From Lentimonas sp002292345 (GTDB lineage Bacteria; Verrucomicrobiota; Verrucomicrobiia; Opitutales; Coraliomargaritaceae), in assembly GCA_964187655.1 (NCBI GenBank), contig CAXLMP010000007.1, positions 1 to 64,000 of the forward strand: DNA of 64,000 nucleotides. The letters run 5' to 3'. The translations under genes were made by a program, and so were the position numbers. Of this stretch, positions 45,938 through 55,848 are shown piece by piece. Numbering within the stretch: position 1 is the stretch's first letter; every line of letters begins with the position of its first letter. The notes below the pieces were generated by a model. That model ran no database searches. It had not been told where the DNA came from and was given only the letters and a program-made list of their open reading frames with translations.

Positions 45938-46145
45938 GACGGTTGAAATAAATCATGCTTTGCAATTTTTGGCAAAATACAGACGAAATTCTGACTAAAA
46001 AAAGAGGTAATTCCATCACCCGCAAAGCACGGATTCTGCGATCTGACGAGCCTCTTCAAGCTTAATCGGAATCGACTAAAATATAGAGGCATGCCCTTCT
46101 TTGTGTTCGCGCGTATGACAAATTATGCGCGGGTCATTTAACTAC

Positions 46146-46191
46146 AAAAAACGGGCATCCAGGTGAGCTTTAACGCTCAGCGAATACCCGC
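46146..46191 (-). terminator. Intrinsic terminator of the RG-rich protein gene
   Basis: Leftward, CGGGTATTCGCTGAGC / GCTCACCTGGATGCCCG forms a long stem with an internal mismatch and is followed by six T residues. It starts 16 bp after the stop codon. Confidence 0.82.
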
Positions 46192-46206
46192 AAATTTTAA
46201 GAGTGA

Positions 46207-48165
46207 CTACTGCGTCTTTGACTCGGTTTCGTCAGTTGTCTCTATTGTAGAAGCTTCGACTTCGGCAACTCCGAGTTTTTCTTCAATAACTTCAGCAACA
46301 GCTTTAGCTACTGGATCAACAACTTTTACTGCCTCATCTACAATTGTTTCAGGTGCGGCTGGAGTTTCCTCAGCTGCCACTTCGATCTTTATCTCAGCGT
46401 CCGCTACTCCGGGTTTTGGCTCGGCGCTTACTTCAGTTTCGACAACGACTTCTGGAGCAGCTGCTAATTCAGCGCTCGGCTCTGGTTCGACAGTTTTGAC
46501 TTGATCATCTTTCGGAGCAGGCTGTTTCACTACTTTTGGCTTTGCTTCTGCCATCGGCGGTGCTGCAAACAGACGACCATCTCCGTATTCGGTAACGTAA
46601 CCTTCGACGATCAACCAACGCAAATCACGCATGAGCTGATTTAGGCTTTTCTGTTCGTCTTCGCTAAGTTCGATCTTTGCCATTGCATCAGTCGAGGCAG
46701 CCGCATCTGGCGCAGGCGCAGGTGCCTCCACGACTGGCGTGACTGGCGCTTCAGCACCGTCTTGGTCGACTGCAGCCGCAGCAAGTTTGGTAGCCTCAAC
46801 AGCCGCGGCGGCAGCAGCAATTTCAGCCTCGGTCATTTCGAGTTTGGCGGGTTGCTGTTTCTCCGTATCAATATCGATGTACAGTTTAGGCAACTTAGAG
46901 GCAGGTGTGTTTGGATGCTTCTCGACAAATTCGATCAACCCTTGAATAGAAGGCGTGAAGACTGTCTTGCTGTCGCGGAATTTACGTTTCACCGCACAGA
47001 CAAAAGAGACCCCTTTTGAGCCTTTTTTATAGACGGCAAACTTATGACGACGCAGGCGCCCGCGAATGTTATTCGCTGAATCAAGCGGGAAATGACGCTG
47101 CTGCTCAACATATGTTTCGACCGAACGACGAATGTCCCCCTTTGGCAGGCGCTCAATATCGCGGCCTGCAAATCGAATCGTCTCACCAGAGCTAACGATC
47201 TTGTCTTTACGGTGCTGCAACAGAAAGAAACGCACTGATTCAAGCGTATCAAGTGCCTCAGGCTCACCTTCTTGGCGTTCTTTAAGAATATAACGTGCAC
47301 CTTTTTTCATCGATTCCACCCATGCATCAATTGACTCCTGCTCTTTCACTGCCTCAACCTTCGAAACAAAACGATCGAATGACATACCGGTAATTTTCGC
47401 CGCGTAGTGACGCTTCAACGTCTCTTGATAAAGGTGATAATTCGGCGGTCCGAGTAAGTCACCCGTTACGGAGCAGCGATTAACCATCTGAAAATTTCCC
47501 TTCGGCGCCTCAATTTCGATCTCTTCCATATCAAAGAATAGGTCGAGATGGTTGCTCAATACATGATTGATCGCAGCTTCCTCGGTCTCAAAAGGTAAAT
47601 GCCCAGGGACGGAGAAGAACAGCGGTGCAGGCTTCTCTCCAGCTTTTGCTTTGTTTTCAACCACCACGACGAAGCGCTCTGGTTTCTCAAGTAAGAGATT
47701 CGCAATCTCGAAAAGTTGATAGGTACGGACAGTTGCACGTAGACGCTTGACCAATGCCTCAAAGGCTTCGTCTTGCGGATAAATGTCAACCTTCACGGTC
47801 GGATTAAATACCGCATGCTCTGGACGACCTCCACCGCGCCGATCATCTCGACGGCTACCTTCACCGCCACCTCGTGAGCGACCTTCACCCTGCGGGCGAC
47901 CTGGGCCGCCGCCTTGAGGACGACCTCCAGCACTCGGTCCGCTCGGACGTGCGCCGCCACTGGGGCCGCGACGATCGCGCGAACCACCACCTCCAGAACG
48001 CTTACCCTTGCCGCGCGAATCTCCACGAGAGTCAAACTGCTTCAAAGATGGGCGCTTCGCGTTCTCGTCTGCCCATGATGGACCGAAATCGAGACCGGAA
48101 AGTGTATTAAGATCGAGTGCTTTTTTAGAGGACTCTTGAGGTTTATCTGCTGGTTTTTCAGCCAT
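46207..48165 (-). CDS. Large RG-rich, probably RNA-binding protein, 652 aa
   Basis: No named family is recognised. Residues about 45-115 are a disordered Arg/Gly/Ser/Pro-rich segment with RG and GGG repeats (GGGGSRDRRGPSGG, GGGEGSRRDDRRGGGR), as in nucleic-acid-binding tails. The central 120-440 region is globular (VKVDIYPQDEAFEALVKRLR, FFSVPGHLPFETEEAAINHV, NRCSVTGDLLGPPNYHLYQE, FAVYKKGSKGVSFVCAVKRK). The last 200 residues are Ala/Glu/Val/Pro-rich and acidic, with one short block (LNQLMRDLRWLIVEGYVTEY) resembling a winged-helix element. The opposite charge of the two tails suggests self-association or phase behaviour. Monocistronic with a good terminator. Confidence 0.7.
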   Translation of the reverse strand: MAEKPADKPQESSKKALDLNTLSGLDFGPSWADENAKRPSLKQFDSRGDSRGKGKRSGGGGSRDRRGPSGGARPSGPSAGGRPQGGGPGRPQGEGRSRGGGEGSRRDDRRGGGRPEHAVFNPTVKVDIYPQDEAFEALVKRLRATVRTYQLFEIANLLLEKPERFVVVVENKAKAGEKPAPLFFSVPGHLPFETEEAAINHVLSNHLDLFFDMEEIEIEAPKGNFQMVNRCSVTGDLLGPPNYHLYQETLKRHYAAKITGMSFDRFVSKVEAVKEQESIDAWVESMKKGARYILKERQEGEPEALDTLESVRFFLLQHRKDKIVSSGETIRFAGRDIERLPKGDIRRSVETYVEQQRHFPLDSANNIRGRLRRHKFAVYKKGSKGVSFVCAVKRKFRDSKTVFTPSIQGLIEFVEKHPNTPASKLPKLYIDIDTEKQQPAKLEMTEAEIAAAAAAVEATKLAAAAVDQDGAEAPVTPVVEAPAPAPDAAASTDAMAKIELSEDEQKSLNQLMRDLRWLIVEGYVTEYGDGRLFAAPPMAEAKPKVVKQPAPKDDQVKTVEPEPSAELAAAPEVVVETEVSAEPKPGVADAEIKIEVAAEETPAAPETIVDEAVKVVDPVAKAVAEVIEEKLGVAEVEASTIETTDETESKTQ

Positions 48166-48257
48166 AGCGTTATTTATGAAACGAGCCGAAAAAAACGGCC
48201 GCGTGAATCTAGTTAGTGAAGTAAGCTATTGTGGTAAGGGAAAGAGTATCAACATTC

Positions 48258-48279
48258 AAGCCTGCGAGCAGGCTTTTTT
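48258..48279 (+). terminator. Orphan intrinsic terminator
   Basis: AAGCCTGC-GA-GCAGGCTT stem followed by T residues, rightward. No rightward gene ends within the preceding 2 kb, so it may close a small RNA starting in the leader of the RG-rich protein gene, or insulate tRNA-Leu from antisense transcription. Confidence 0.6.
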
Positions 48280-48371
48280 GAACTAATTTCTTTTTTTTTA
48301 ATAATTTGATTGATCTCTTAAAAATCTAACCTATCACCTTCCAACTTCACCGCGTGCAAGCGCAGTAATTC

Positions 48372-48456
48372 GGTCGAATGGTGGAATTGGCAGACACGCG
48401 AGTTTAAGGGACTCGTGCCTTCGGGCGTGGGGGTTCAAGTCCCCCTTCGACCACCA
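48372..48456 (+). tRNA. tRNA-Leu (anticodon AAG by structure), CCA encoded
   Basis: 85 nt. The acceptor stem GGTCGAA pairs with TTCGACC, the discriminator is A, and CCA is encoded. The D-arm TGGTGGAATTGGCAGACA and a long variable arm (TGCCTTCGGGCG) are class II leucine features. The T-arm is GGGGGTTCAAGTCCCCC. The anticodon stem CGAGT/ACTCG leaves a seven-base loop TTAAGGG, giving anticodon AAG. This is rare in bacteria and would need A34-to-inosine editing. Its 3' end and terminator are duplicated downstream. Confidence 0.93.
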
Positions 48457-48716
48457 CTTTTAAAGCCGAGCTTAAACGCTCGGTTTTTTATAGGTATTGC
48501 TGCGGTTCAACTATGGGACTTTCACCTACGCTGGTCCGGCCCGCTTCGCGACCGGTTTTGTCGGCCTTCGGCCTCGGAACAAGTCCCCCTTCGACCACCA
48601 CTTTTAAAGCCGAGCTTAAACGCTCGGTTTTTTTATACGTATTGCTGCGGTTCAACTATGGGACTTTCACTTTGCCAAATCCAGTCTTGTCGTGCGTTCG
48701 CACTCAGAACAATTTC
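48436..48716 (+). repeat. Tandem repeat of tRNA-Leu 3' tail plus terminator plus spacer
   Basis: Copy 1 begins inside the tRNA at 48436 and copy 2 at 48580, a period of 144 bp. Over 90 bp (to 48525 and 48670) the copies differ by one extra T and one substitution. This block holds the last 21 nt of the tRNA (to CCA), CTTTTAAAG, the CCGAGC/GCTCGG terminator (48464-48489 and 48608-48634) and ATTGCTGCGGTTCAACTATG. The rest of each unit is diverged but keeps a hairpin ending in CGGAAC or CAGAAC. The second copy has no tRNA body. Confidence 0.9.
48464..48489 (+). terminator. Intrinsic terminator of tRNA-Leu
   Basis: CCGAGC-TTAAAC-GCTCGG stem then six T residues, seven or so bases after the CCA. 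A second identical stem lies at 48608-48634 in the repeat copy. Confidence 0.9.
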
Positions 48717-48723
48717 AACTCGT

Positions 48724-49131
48724 ATGTCTAAACCTAAAAAATGGACCGCAGTGGATTTTGAAGTCAAAGCCTCCAGCGTCGAAGGCGCTGGGCAAGGCTT
48801 ATTCACAAAGGTGCGCCTCGAAGCAGAAGACACCATCGGCTACTATACCGGCGAAGTCATCAGTTCAGAGGAATTCTATCATCCCGACCGCCCCTTCTCT
48901 GCCTATGTATTATGGGTGTGCCACTCTCACATCATCGTTGGTGAAGGACCGAAAGCTAACTATACCCGCTTTATCAATCATAGTGATCAGCCGAATGCCT
49001 CCCTTACAGTTTCGTCTAGATGGAAGAGCGCTCGCTTCGAAGCGCTCCGCACGATTGAGCCTGGCGAAGAGATTTTCTTCGACTATGGCGACGATTATTG
49101 GGAAAAGGAAGAGTTGCTGACTGAAGATTGA
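48724..49131 (+). CDS. SET domain protein-lysine methyltransferase-like protein
   Basis: 135 aa, a bare SET domain. The start EVKASSVEGAGQGLFTKVRL is the SET-N pattern. YTRFINHSDQPNASLTV is the NHS cofactor motif, and GEEIFFDYGDDYWEK is the final SET motif with catalytic Tyr. No pre- or post-SET zinc domain is present. Bacterial SET proteins methylate lysines of ribosomal, chromatin-like or unknown proteins; the target here is unknown. ATG 48724 (MSKPKKWTAVDFEV) is used because the open frame upstream is read through the tRNA repeat. Confidence 0.87.
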   Translation: MSKPKKWTAVDFEVKASSVEGAGQGLFTKVRLEAEDTIGYYTGEVISSEEFYHPDRPFSAYVLWVCHSHIIVGEGPKANYTRFINHSDQPNASLTVSSRWKSARFEALRTIEPGEEIFFDYGDDYWEKEELLTED

Positions 49132-49205
49132 GTCTCGATACTGTTGGTAACTTTCCCTGCTATAGATCGATACATCTCCCTTTGACTTTTAATATTTCCC
49201 AAAAA

Positions 49206-50906
<1,701 letters not shown>

Positions 50907-51073
50907 CCCGACCGAAAGTGGCGCAACGAACACGTTCACGGATTGAATTTAAAAAAGTCGTCGGCTCAGATTGGACTCCATGAGAACTCAGGGCACATCA
51001 CCTCTGATATATTTGCTAGATTCGAAGATATATTGAACTCTCATCGTTTCCCATATTCTGCCATAAACACGTC

Positions 51074-51835
51074 ATGAAAACCAAACTCCTATTTAGAGTC
51101 GCTCTCGGAGCCTGCCTCTCGTCACTCTACCTGAATGCACAAACCAACTTAGAATCGACACGCAACGTGCTCGATCAATGGGTGCAGACCAAGCAAATTA
51201 TTTCTAAGGAAAAAAGTGACTGGCGCCTGGAGCAATCCATCCTATCTGATACTCAGAAGCTGCTCAGCAGTGAGCTGAATCGCCTAGAAACAGCACTCGA
51301 AGACCTCAAAAGCTCTGCCACTGCCGCGGACGAAGACCGCAGTAAGTTGACTGCGCAAAAGGAAGCGTTCACGGAAGCCTCTGCAGTGGTCGAAGGCAGT
51401 ATTCAAAAACTCGAAGTGCAGATGAAGCGCGTCGTTAAGACCCTACCCAGCCCACTGGTAGAAAAAATCAAGCCACTGATCCGACGCCTACCAAAAGATT
51501 CAGCTAACACAAAGCTCTCCCTCGGTGAGCGCGTACAAAACATCGTCGGCATTCTAAGCCAAGCCGACAAGTTTAACGCCACCATTACACAGACCAGTGA
51601 ATCTCGAGAACTGAACAGTGGCAAAATCGTCGAAGTACGCACTCTCTACTGGGGTTTGGCAATGGCCTACTACGTCGATGCGTCTGGTGCATACGCTGGC
51701 ATCGGCCATCCTGGAGAAGACGGCTGGGAATGGCCACAAATCGAAGGTGCCGGACCACACATTAAACAACTCTTGGCTGTCTATGAAGGCAGTGAAGAAA
51801 TTCAGTTCGTCGCAGTCCCCGCACGCATCAATTAA
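51074..51835 (+). CDS. DUF3450-like periplasmic coiled-coil protein
   Basis: 253 aa. A Sec signal peptide (RVALGACLSSLYLNA) precedes a long coiled coil (about 30-125: LLSSELNRLETALEDLKSSA), then SLGERVQNIVGILSQADKFN and a C-terminal beta part LYWGLAMAYYVDASGAYAGI. This is the layout of DUF3450 proteins, which in Gammaproteobacteria precede TonB2-type exbB/exbD clusters. It heads the same kind of cluster here, 20 bp before the large ExbB-like gene. Confidence 0.85.
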   Translation: MKTKLLFRVALGACLSSLYLNAQTNLESTRNVLDQWVQTKQIISKEKSDWRLEQSILSDTQKLLSSELNRLETALEDLKSSATAADEDRSKLTAQKEAFTEASAVVEGSIQKLEVQMKRVVKTLPSPLVEKIKPLIRRLPKDSANTKLSLGERVQNIVGILSQADKFNATITQTSESRELNSGKIVEVRTLYWGLAMAYYVDASGAYAGIGHPGEDGWEWPQIEGAGPHIKQLLAVYEGSEEIQFVAVPARIN

Positions 51836-51855
51836 AGCCTTTTATCAGCGCACAC

Positions 51856-53259
51856 ATGCAAGCCATACCTAAAATGCTCCTCGCTCTCGCACTGATTACG
51901 CTCGTCTGGCCATGTAGCGCACATGCTAAGACGTTTGACGCCGCCAGCAACCAAGCCGACGCCGACCTAACAGCCTCTCTCAACGAACTCTCCGAAGTGC
52001 GCGATGCCATCGCCACCGAAAAAATTCCACTTATCAGCGATGTCTCGAGCCTCGAAGACGACGTCCGCCAAAAGAGCGATGAGCTCAATCGTCTGCGGCA
52101 TCTACGTGACAACAGCGACCTCGGCCTCAATCGTCTGCGCGAGCAAGTCGAAGCGATCCAATCGCAAAACGAATACACTGGCAGCCTACTAGACGAATTC
52201 GTACGCTCCTTCGAGACACGTGTCGACTACAGCGAGACGCAACTCTACTCAGCAACCGCCGAAGAAGCACGCCTCGCACTGGACGACTCAGACATGTCGA
52301 ACAGCGAGCGTTTCGAAAAACAAATCGATGTCATTGGTGTCGCCTTGAATCGCCTCGAGCAACTCGTCGGCGGCTACACCTTTGAGGGCCGCGCGCTCAC
52401 ACCCACTGGTGAAGTCGAAGTAGGCACTTTTGCCGTATTTGGACCGACAGTCTATTTTGCGTCAAAGCAATCTGAGCTCACAGGCGTCACTTTCAATAAG
52501 CTCAACGCTGCAGAAGCCGCCATCGCAGTGCCAGGCAATTTCTCCATCGGTATTCGTCAACTCATAGAGAGCGGCTCTGGACAAATCCCCGCCGATGCAA
52601 CTCTCGGGAAAGCACTCAAGATTCAAGCAAGCAACGATAGCATTGCAGAGCACTTAGCCAAAGGCGGCAGTGTCGGTGTCGCCATCATTGCCCTAGGCGC
52701 CGTCTGCTTACTGCTTGGCATTCTCAAGTTCTTCGAAGTCACCAGCTTCAAAACACCTCAGCCAGAAGACGTGCAATACGTGCTCAGCCACCTCGCCAAC
52801 GGCGATCTGGCCGACGCAAAGACCGCCGCTTCAACCATTCCCGGAGCTGGCGGAGCACTCCTCACTGTCGGCGTCGAATATGCCGACGAGAAGCGTGGCA
52901 CGCTAGAAGAGATTCTGTACGAAAAAATTCTCGCCGTGCGCCCGAAGCTCGAACGCTTTCTGCCCTTCATCGCGCTGACCGCTGCCGCCGCACCACTACT
53001 CGGACTTCTCGGTACCGTCACGGGTATGATTAAGACCTTCAACCTGATCACTATTTTCGGCACCAGCAATGCGAAGAGCCTCTCGTCCGGGATCTCCGAA
53101 GCACTCGTCACGACAGAGCTCGGCCTAATTGTCGCTATCCCCGCACTCATTATGCACGGACTACTCGCACGCATGGCTCGCCAAAAGATCGGTGATATGG
53201 AGCAGACCGCAGTCGGCTTCATCAATGGGGTCGTCGCCACTCGCCACAATAAGGACTAA
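51856..53259 (+). CDS. Large MotA/TolQ/ExbB family protein with periplasmic coiled coil (TtpC-like)
   Basis: 467 aa. A signal peptide (LLALALITLVWPCSAHAK) is followed by about 200 periplasmic residues with a coiled coil (SSLEDDVRQKSDELNRLRHL). Three helices come next: GGSVGVAIIALGAVCLLLGI, then FIALTAAAAPLLGLLGTVTG and EALVTTELGLIVAIPALIMH. The C-terminal half is a complete ExbB domain. This domain order equals TtpC of Vibrio TonB2 systems, which is needed for TonB2 function. The stop is 18 bp before the ATG of the second ExbB gene. Confidence 0.88.
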   Translation: MQAIPKMLLALALITLVWPCSAHAKTFDAASNQADADLTASLNELSEVRDAIATEKIPLISDVSSLEDDVRQKSDELNRLRHLRDNSDLGLNRLREQVEAIQSQNEYTGSLLDEFVRSFETRVDYSETQLYSATAEEARLALDDSDMSNSERFEKQIDVIGVALNRLEQLVGGYTFEGRALTPTGEVEVGTFAVFGPTVYFASKQSELTGVTFNKLNAAEAAIAVPGNFSIGIRQLIESGSGQIPADATLGKALKIQASNDSIAEHLAKGGSVGVAIIALGAVCLLLGILKFFEVTSFKTPQPEDVQYVLSHLANGDLADAKTAASTIPGAGGALLTVGVEYADEKRGTLEEILYEKILAVRPKLERFLPFIALTAAAAPLLGLLGTVTGMIKTFNLITIFGTSNAKSLSSGISEALVTTELGLIVAIPALIMHGLLARMARQKIGDMEQTAVGFINGVVATRHNKD

Positions 53260-53277
53260 AGTTTGCAGCCGTTTTCA

Positions 53278-53862
53278 ATGTTCGAAAAAATCACAGGTAT
53301 TTGGTTAAGCGGCGGATGGGTAATGATCCCACTCGCACTGCTCGCCGTGCTCATTTACTCTACCGCCATTCAGCTATTACTCTTCCTGCGTAAAGGTAAT
53401 ATCCAGTTGGGACACGAGAGCGAATGGACCAGCTGGATCTACAATCCCTCGCAAGCCCAAGGGCGCGCCGGCGAAATCATTCGCTACACCCAGGAAAACA
53501 TCTCCGAGTCCAAACACGTGCGTAGCCGCTTCGAAGAAGTGCGCCAATGCATGCTGCACACCATCGAGCGCCGAATGAAATTTCTAAATACGCTAGTCGC
53601 AGCGGCCCCCCTCATGGGTCTACTCGGCACCGTCATCGGCATGCTCGGGACCTTCGCAGCGATCTCCAGCGGCGGTGGCTCCGAAACCGCAAACATGGTC
53701 GCCGCCGGTATATCCAAAGCACTCATCACCACCCAAACCGGTCTTTTTATCGCGCTACCGGGCATCTTCCTCGTCCTCATCATACGCCGCCGCAAGCACG
53801 CAGTCGAAGCCGCCCTCGCCCGTATCGAAGCCCTCAGCCTCACCAAACTGAAACTCGACTGA
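53278..53862 (+). CDS. exbB: MotA/TolQ/ExbB proton channel family protein
   Basis: 194 aa, standard size. Helices: SGGWVMIPLALLAVLIYSTA at the N-terminus, then AAPLMGLLGTVIGMLGTFAA and ALITTQTGLFIALPGIFLVL. The APLMGLLGTVIGM motif is diagnostic. ATG 53278 (MFEKITGIWLSGGW) is preferred to a TTG five codons upstream. Works with the downstream ExbD and probably the larger ExbB-like protein as a motor. Confidence 0.9.
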   Translation: MFEKITGIWLSGGWVMIPLALLAVLIYSTAIQLLLFLRKGNIQLGHESEWTSWIYNPSQAQGRAGEIIRYTQENISESKHVRSRFEEVRQCMLHTIERRMKFLNTLVAAAPLMGLLGTVIGMLGTFAAISSGGGSETANMVAAGISKALITTQTGLFIALPGIFLVLIIRRRKHAVEAALARIEALSLTKLKLD

Positions 53863-53903
53863 TCGTTAGAAATTTTAAAACGCAGAAAAACGGAAACTAT
53901 AAT

Positions 53904-53937
53904 CCTAATCTACGAAATGATTAAGATTAAGAATCCC
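53904..53937. repeat. AT-rich CTTAATC/GATTAAG hairpin motif
   Basis: In the 156-bp gap between exbB and exbD, CCTAATC and GATTAAG form an imperfect stem across TACGAAAT, followed by a further ATTAAG. The same heptamers build the stem in the pnp leader near 58476-58511. They may belong to one dispersed repeat family. Confidence 0.35.
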
Positions 53938-54018
53938 AAACTTTTCCACCTTCCTACTCTTAGACAGTCCCACTTTTAAACCTTCCCTCACTCTCACTCC
54001 CCTCACTCTCACTATATC

Positions 54019-54417
54019 ATGCGCCGCAACCTAGCATCCGAAGACCGAGACGAGGTCGAGATCAACCTATCGCCAATGATCGACATGGTCTTTATTCTAT
54101 TGATCTTCTTTATTGTTACCACCGTGTTCGTCGAAGAGACCGGCGTCGAGGTCAACAAGCCCGAAGCGTCCGCCGCGATACAACTTCAGAAAAACAGCAT
54201 TCTGATCGCCGTCACCGCCAACAATAAAGTGATCTACGGCGGCCGCGATATCGGCGTCAGTGGCGTCGCTCCGATCGTCAAACGCCTGACCCTGCAGGAA
54301 GACATCCCTGTCATTATCCAAGCCGACCAAGGTGCCAGTCACGGTGTGTTTGCACACGTCTATGGCGAAGCCAAGCTTGCAGGAGCGAAATCCATTAACT
54401 TCTCCACGAAGCGATAA
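54019..54417 (+). CDS. exbD: ExbD/TolR family protein
   Basis: 132 aa. Cytoplasmic stretch EDRDEVEINLSPMID, then one helix with the proton-carrying Asp22 (SPMIDMVFILLIFFIVTTVF) and a periplasmic domain ending GAKSINFSTKR. It pairs with the ExbB proteins encoded upstream. In TonB2 loci the tonB gene would follow at this point, but the next gene, 33 bp away, encodes a TPR protein. Confidence 0.92.
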   Translation: MRRNLASEDRDEVEINLSPMIDMVFILLIFFIVTTVFVEETGVEVNKPEASAAIQLQKNSILIAVTANNKVIYGGRDIGVSGVAPIVKRLTLQEDIPVIIQADQGASHGVFAHVYGEAKLAGAKSINFSTKR

Positions 54418-54450
54418 ATATCGACACTTAGAACGAGATATCCTCTTCCC

Positions 54451-55818
54451 ATGAAAAGCCTCCAACACCTGCTCCTCGGCCTCGCACTTTGTATCGGTTC
54501 AATTAATACACTCAGCGCGGTCCCCGACCCAACCAAGGACATGTGGAACGACCCCAGCTTCATTAAATCGTTCACCGGCAGCTACGGCATACTTGCCGAA
54601 TACGAGCCGCCCATCTCCAACGATGAGAGACTCGTGCTGCGCTCATTGATAAATACGCTCAAATCAAACCCGAAAACCGCCATCGCAGAACTGCAGCCAC
54701 TGATCAAACCGAAGACCAGCGCCGTCTTCGACTTTATCCTCGCTAATCTCTATTTCCAAGATGGCAACCTCGCCAACGCCGAGAAATACTACGCCCAAGC
54801 AACGAGTAAATTCCCCAACTTTCGCCGCGCCTATAAGAACCTCGGCCTCGTCCACGTACAATCCGGCAACTATAAGCCGGCAATCAAAACCATCTCTAAA
54901 GCCATCGAACTTGGCGCAATCGACGGCCGCTCATACGGACTACTCGGCTACTGCTATTTATCCCAAGAGCTCTACTACCCTGCCGAGACCGCCTATCGAC
55001 AAGCGATCCTGATGCAGCCAGATACGCTCGACTGGAAACTCGGTCTCGCACGCTGCCTGATAGAGACTCAACGCTACGCCGACGCCATCGCCCTATTTGA
55101 TACACTGATTAAGCTCCATCCCAACCGTGCCGATTTCTGGTTGCTACAAGGCAACGCCTACCTCGGCAAGCAAGAGCCAATGGCCGCCGCACATAATATC
55201 GAGATCGTCCGCCGCATGGATAAGGCTGAACACGCCACACTCACCCTACTCGGCGACATTTACATCAATAACGCTGCGCCAAGCCTCGCCCTCGATGCCT
55301 ATCAAGCCGCCCTGCAAGTCGCCAACAACAACGACATCAAATCACCCATACGCGCCGCAGAGATCCTCACACGCACCGGCAACTTCGCTGCAGGTAAGAC
55401 CATGATCCGCAGCACCCGCGAACGCTTCCGCGACCAACTAAGCGATGCCAACGACCTCAAGCTCCTCACCCTTGAGGCAAAAATCGCTCGTGCCGAAGAC
55501 GACCCCGAGACCGCACTCACCGCCCTCAAGCAAATTATTGAGCGCGATGCACTCAACGGCGAAGCGCTGATTGAACTCGGCAATATTTACGCAGCCCAAG
55601 GCGACTTGCCTAAAGCAATCAACCGCTTCGATCAGGCTGAAAAAATCGAAGCCTATGAGCGCAACGCACTTATCGCCCATGCACAAGCACTCGTAGCCAA
55701 CACCGACTATCAAGCAGCCCTACCACTCCTGCGCCGCGCACTCTTTATGGAGCCCGACAACAACCTCGAAAACTTCGTCAGACGAGTCGAACGCGCCGCC
55801 CGCGATAAAGGGTTCTAG
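54451..55818 (+). CDS. Exported TPR protein of the ExbB/ExbD cluster (455 aa)
   Basis: A signal peptide (LLLGLALCIGSINTLSAV) precedes about ten tetratricopeptide repeats, e.g. ANAEKYYAQATSKFPNFRRA, YKNLGLVHVQSGNYKPAIKT and GEALIELGNIYAAQGDLPKA. TPR proteins are the usual last member of TtpC-ExbB-ExbD-TonB loci. It is probably periplasmic and acts as a scaffold between inner- and outer-membrane parts. Co-transcribed with exbD (33-bp gap) and the next TPR gene (30-bp gap). Confidence 0.87.
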   Translation: MKSLQHLLLGLALCIGSINTLSAVPDPTKDMWNDPSFIKSFTGSYGILAEYEPPISNDERLVLRSLINTLKSNPKTAIAELQPLIKPKTSAVFDFILANLYFQDGNLANAEKYYAQATSKFPNFRRAYKNLGLVHVQSGNYKPAIKTISKAIELGAIDGRSYGLLGYCYLSQELYYPAETAYRQAILMQPDTLDWKLGLARCLIETQRYADAIALFDTLIKLHPNRADFWLLQGNAYLGKQEPMAAAHNIEIVRRMDKAEHATLTLLGDIYINNAAPSLALDAYQAALQVANNNDIKSPIRAAEILTRTGNFAAGKTMIRSTRERFRDQLSDANDLKLLTLEAKIARAEDDPETALTALKQIIERDALNGEALIELGNIYAAQGDLPKAINRFDQAEKIEAYERNALIAHAQALVANTDYQAALPLLRRALFMEPDNNLENFVRRVERAARDKGF

Positions 55819-55848
55819 AAAGCGAAGGTTCGTTCTCATCCTATCGCC

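Noticed and set aside
48372..48716. tRNA-Leu tail duplication as attL/attR of an integrated element
   Set aside because: Only about 140 bp separate the copies, with no integrase, phage or cargo genes; flanking genes are housekeeping. The matching arrangement at tRNA-Tyr also argues against a single integration scar.
48415..48723. N-terminal extension of the SET protein through the tRNA repeats
   Set aside because: The frame is open by chance through tRNA-Leu and its duplicated tail, which yields a duplicated peptide; the SET domain starts naturally at 48724.
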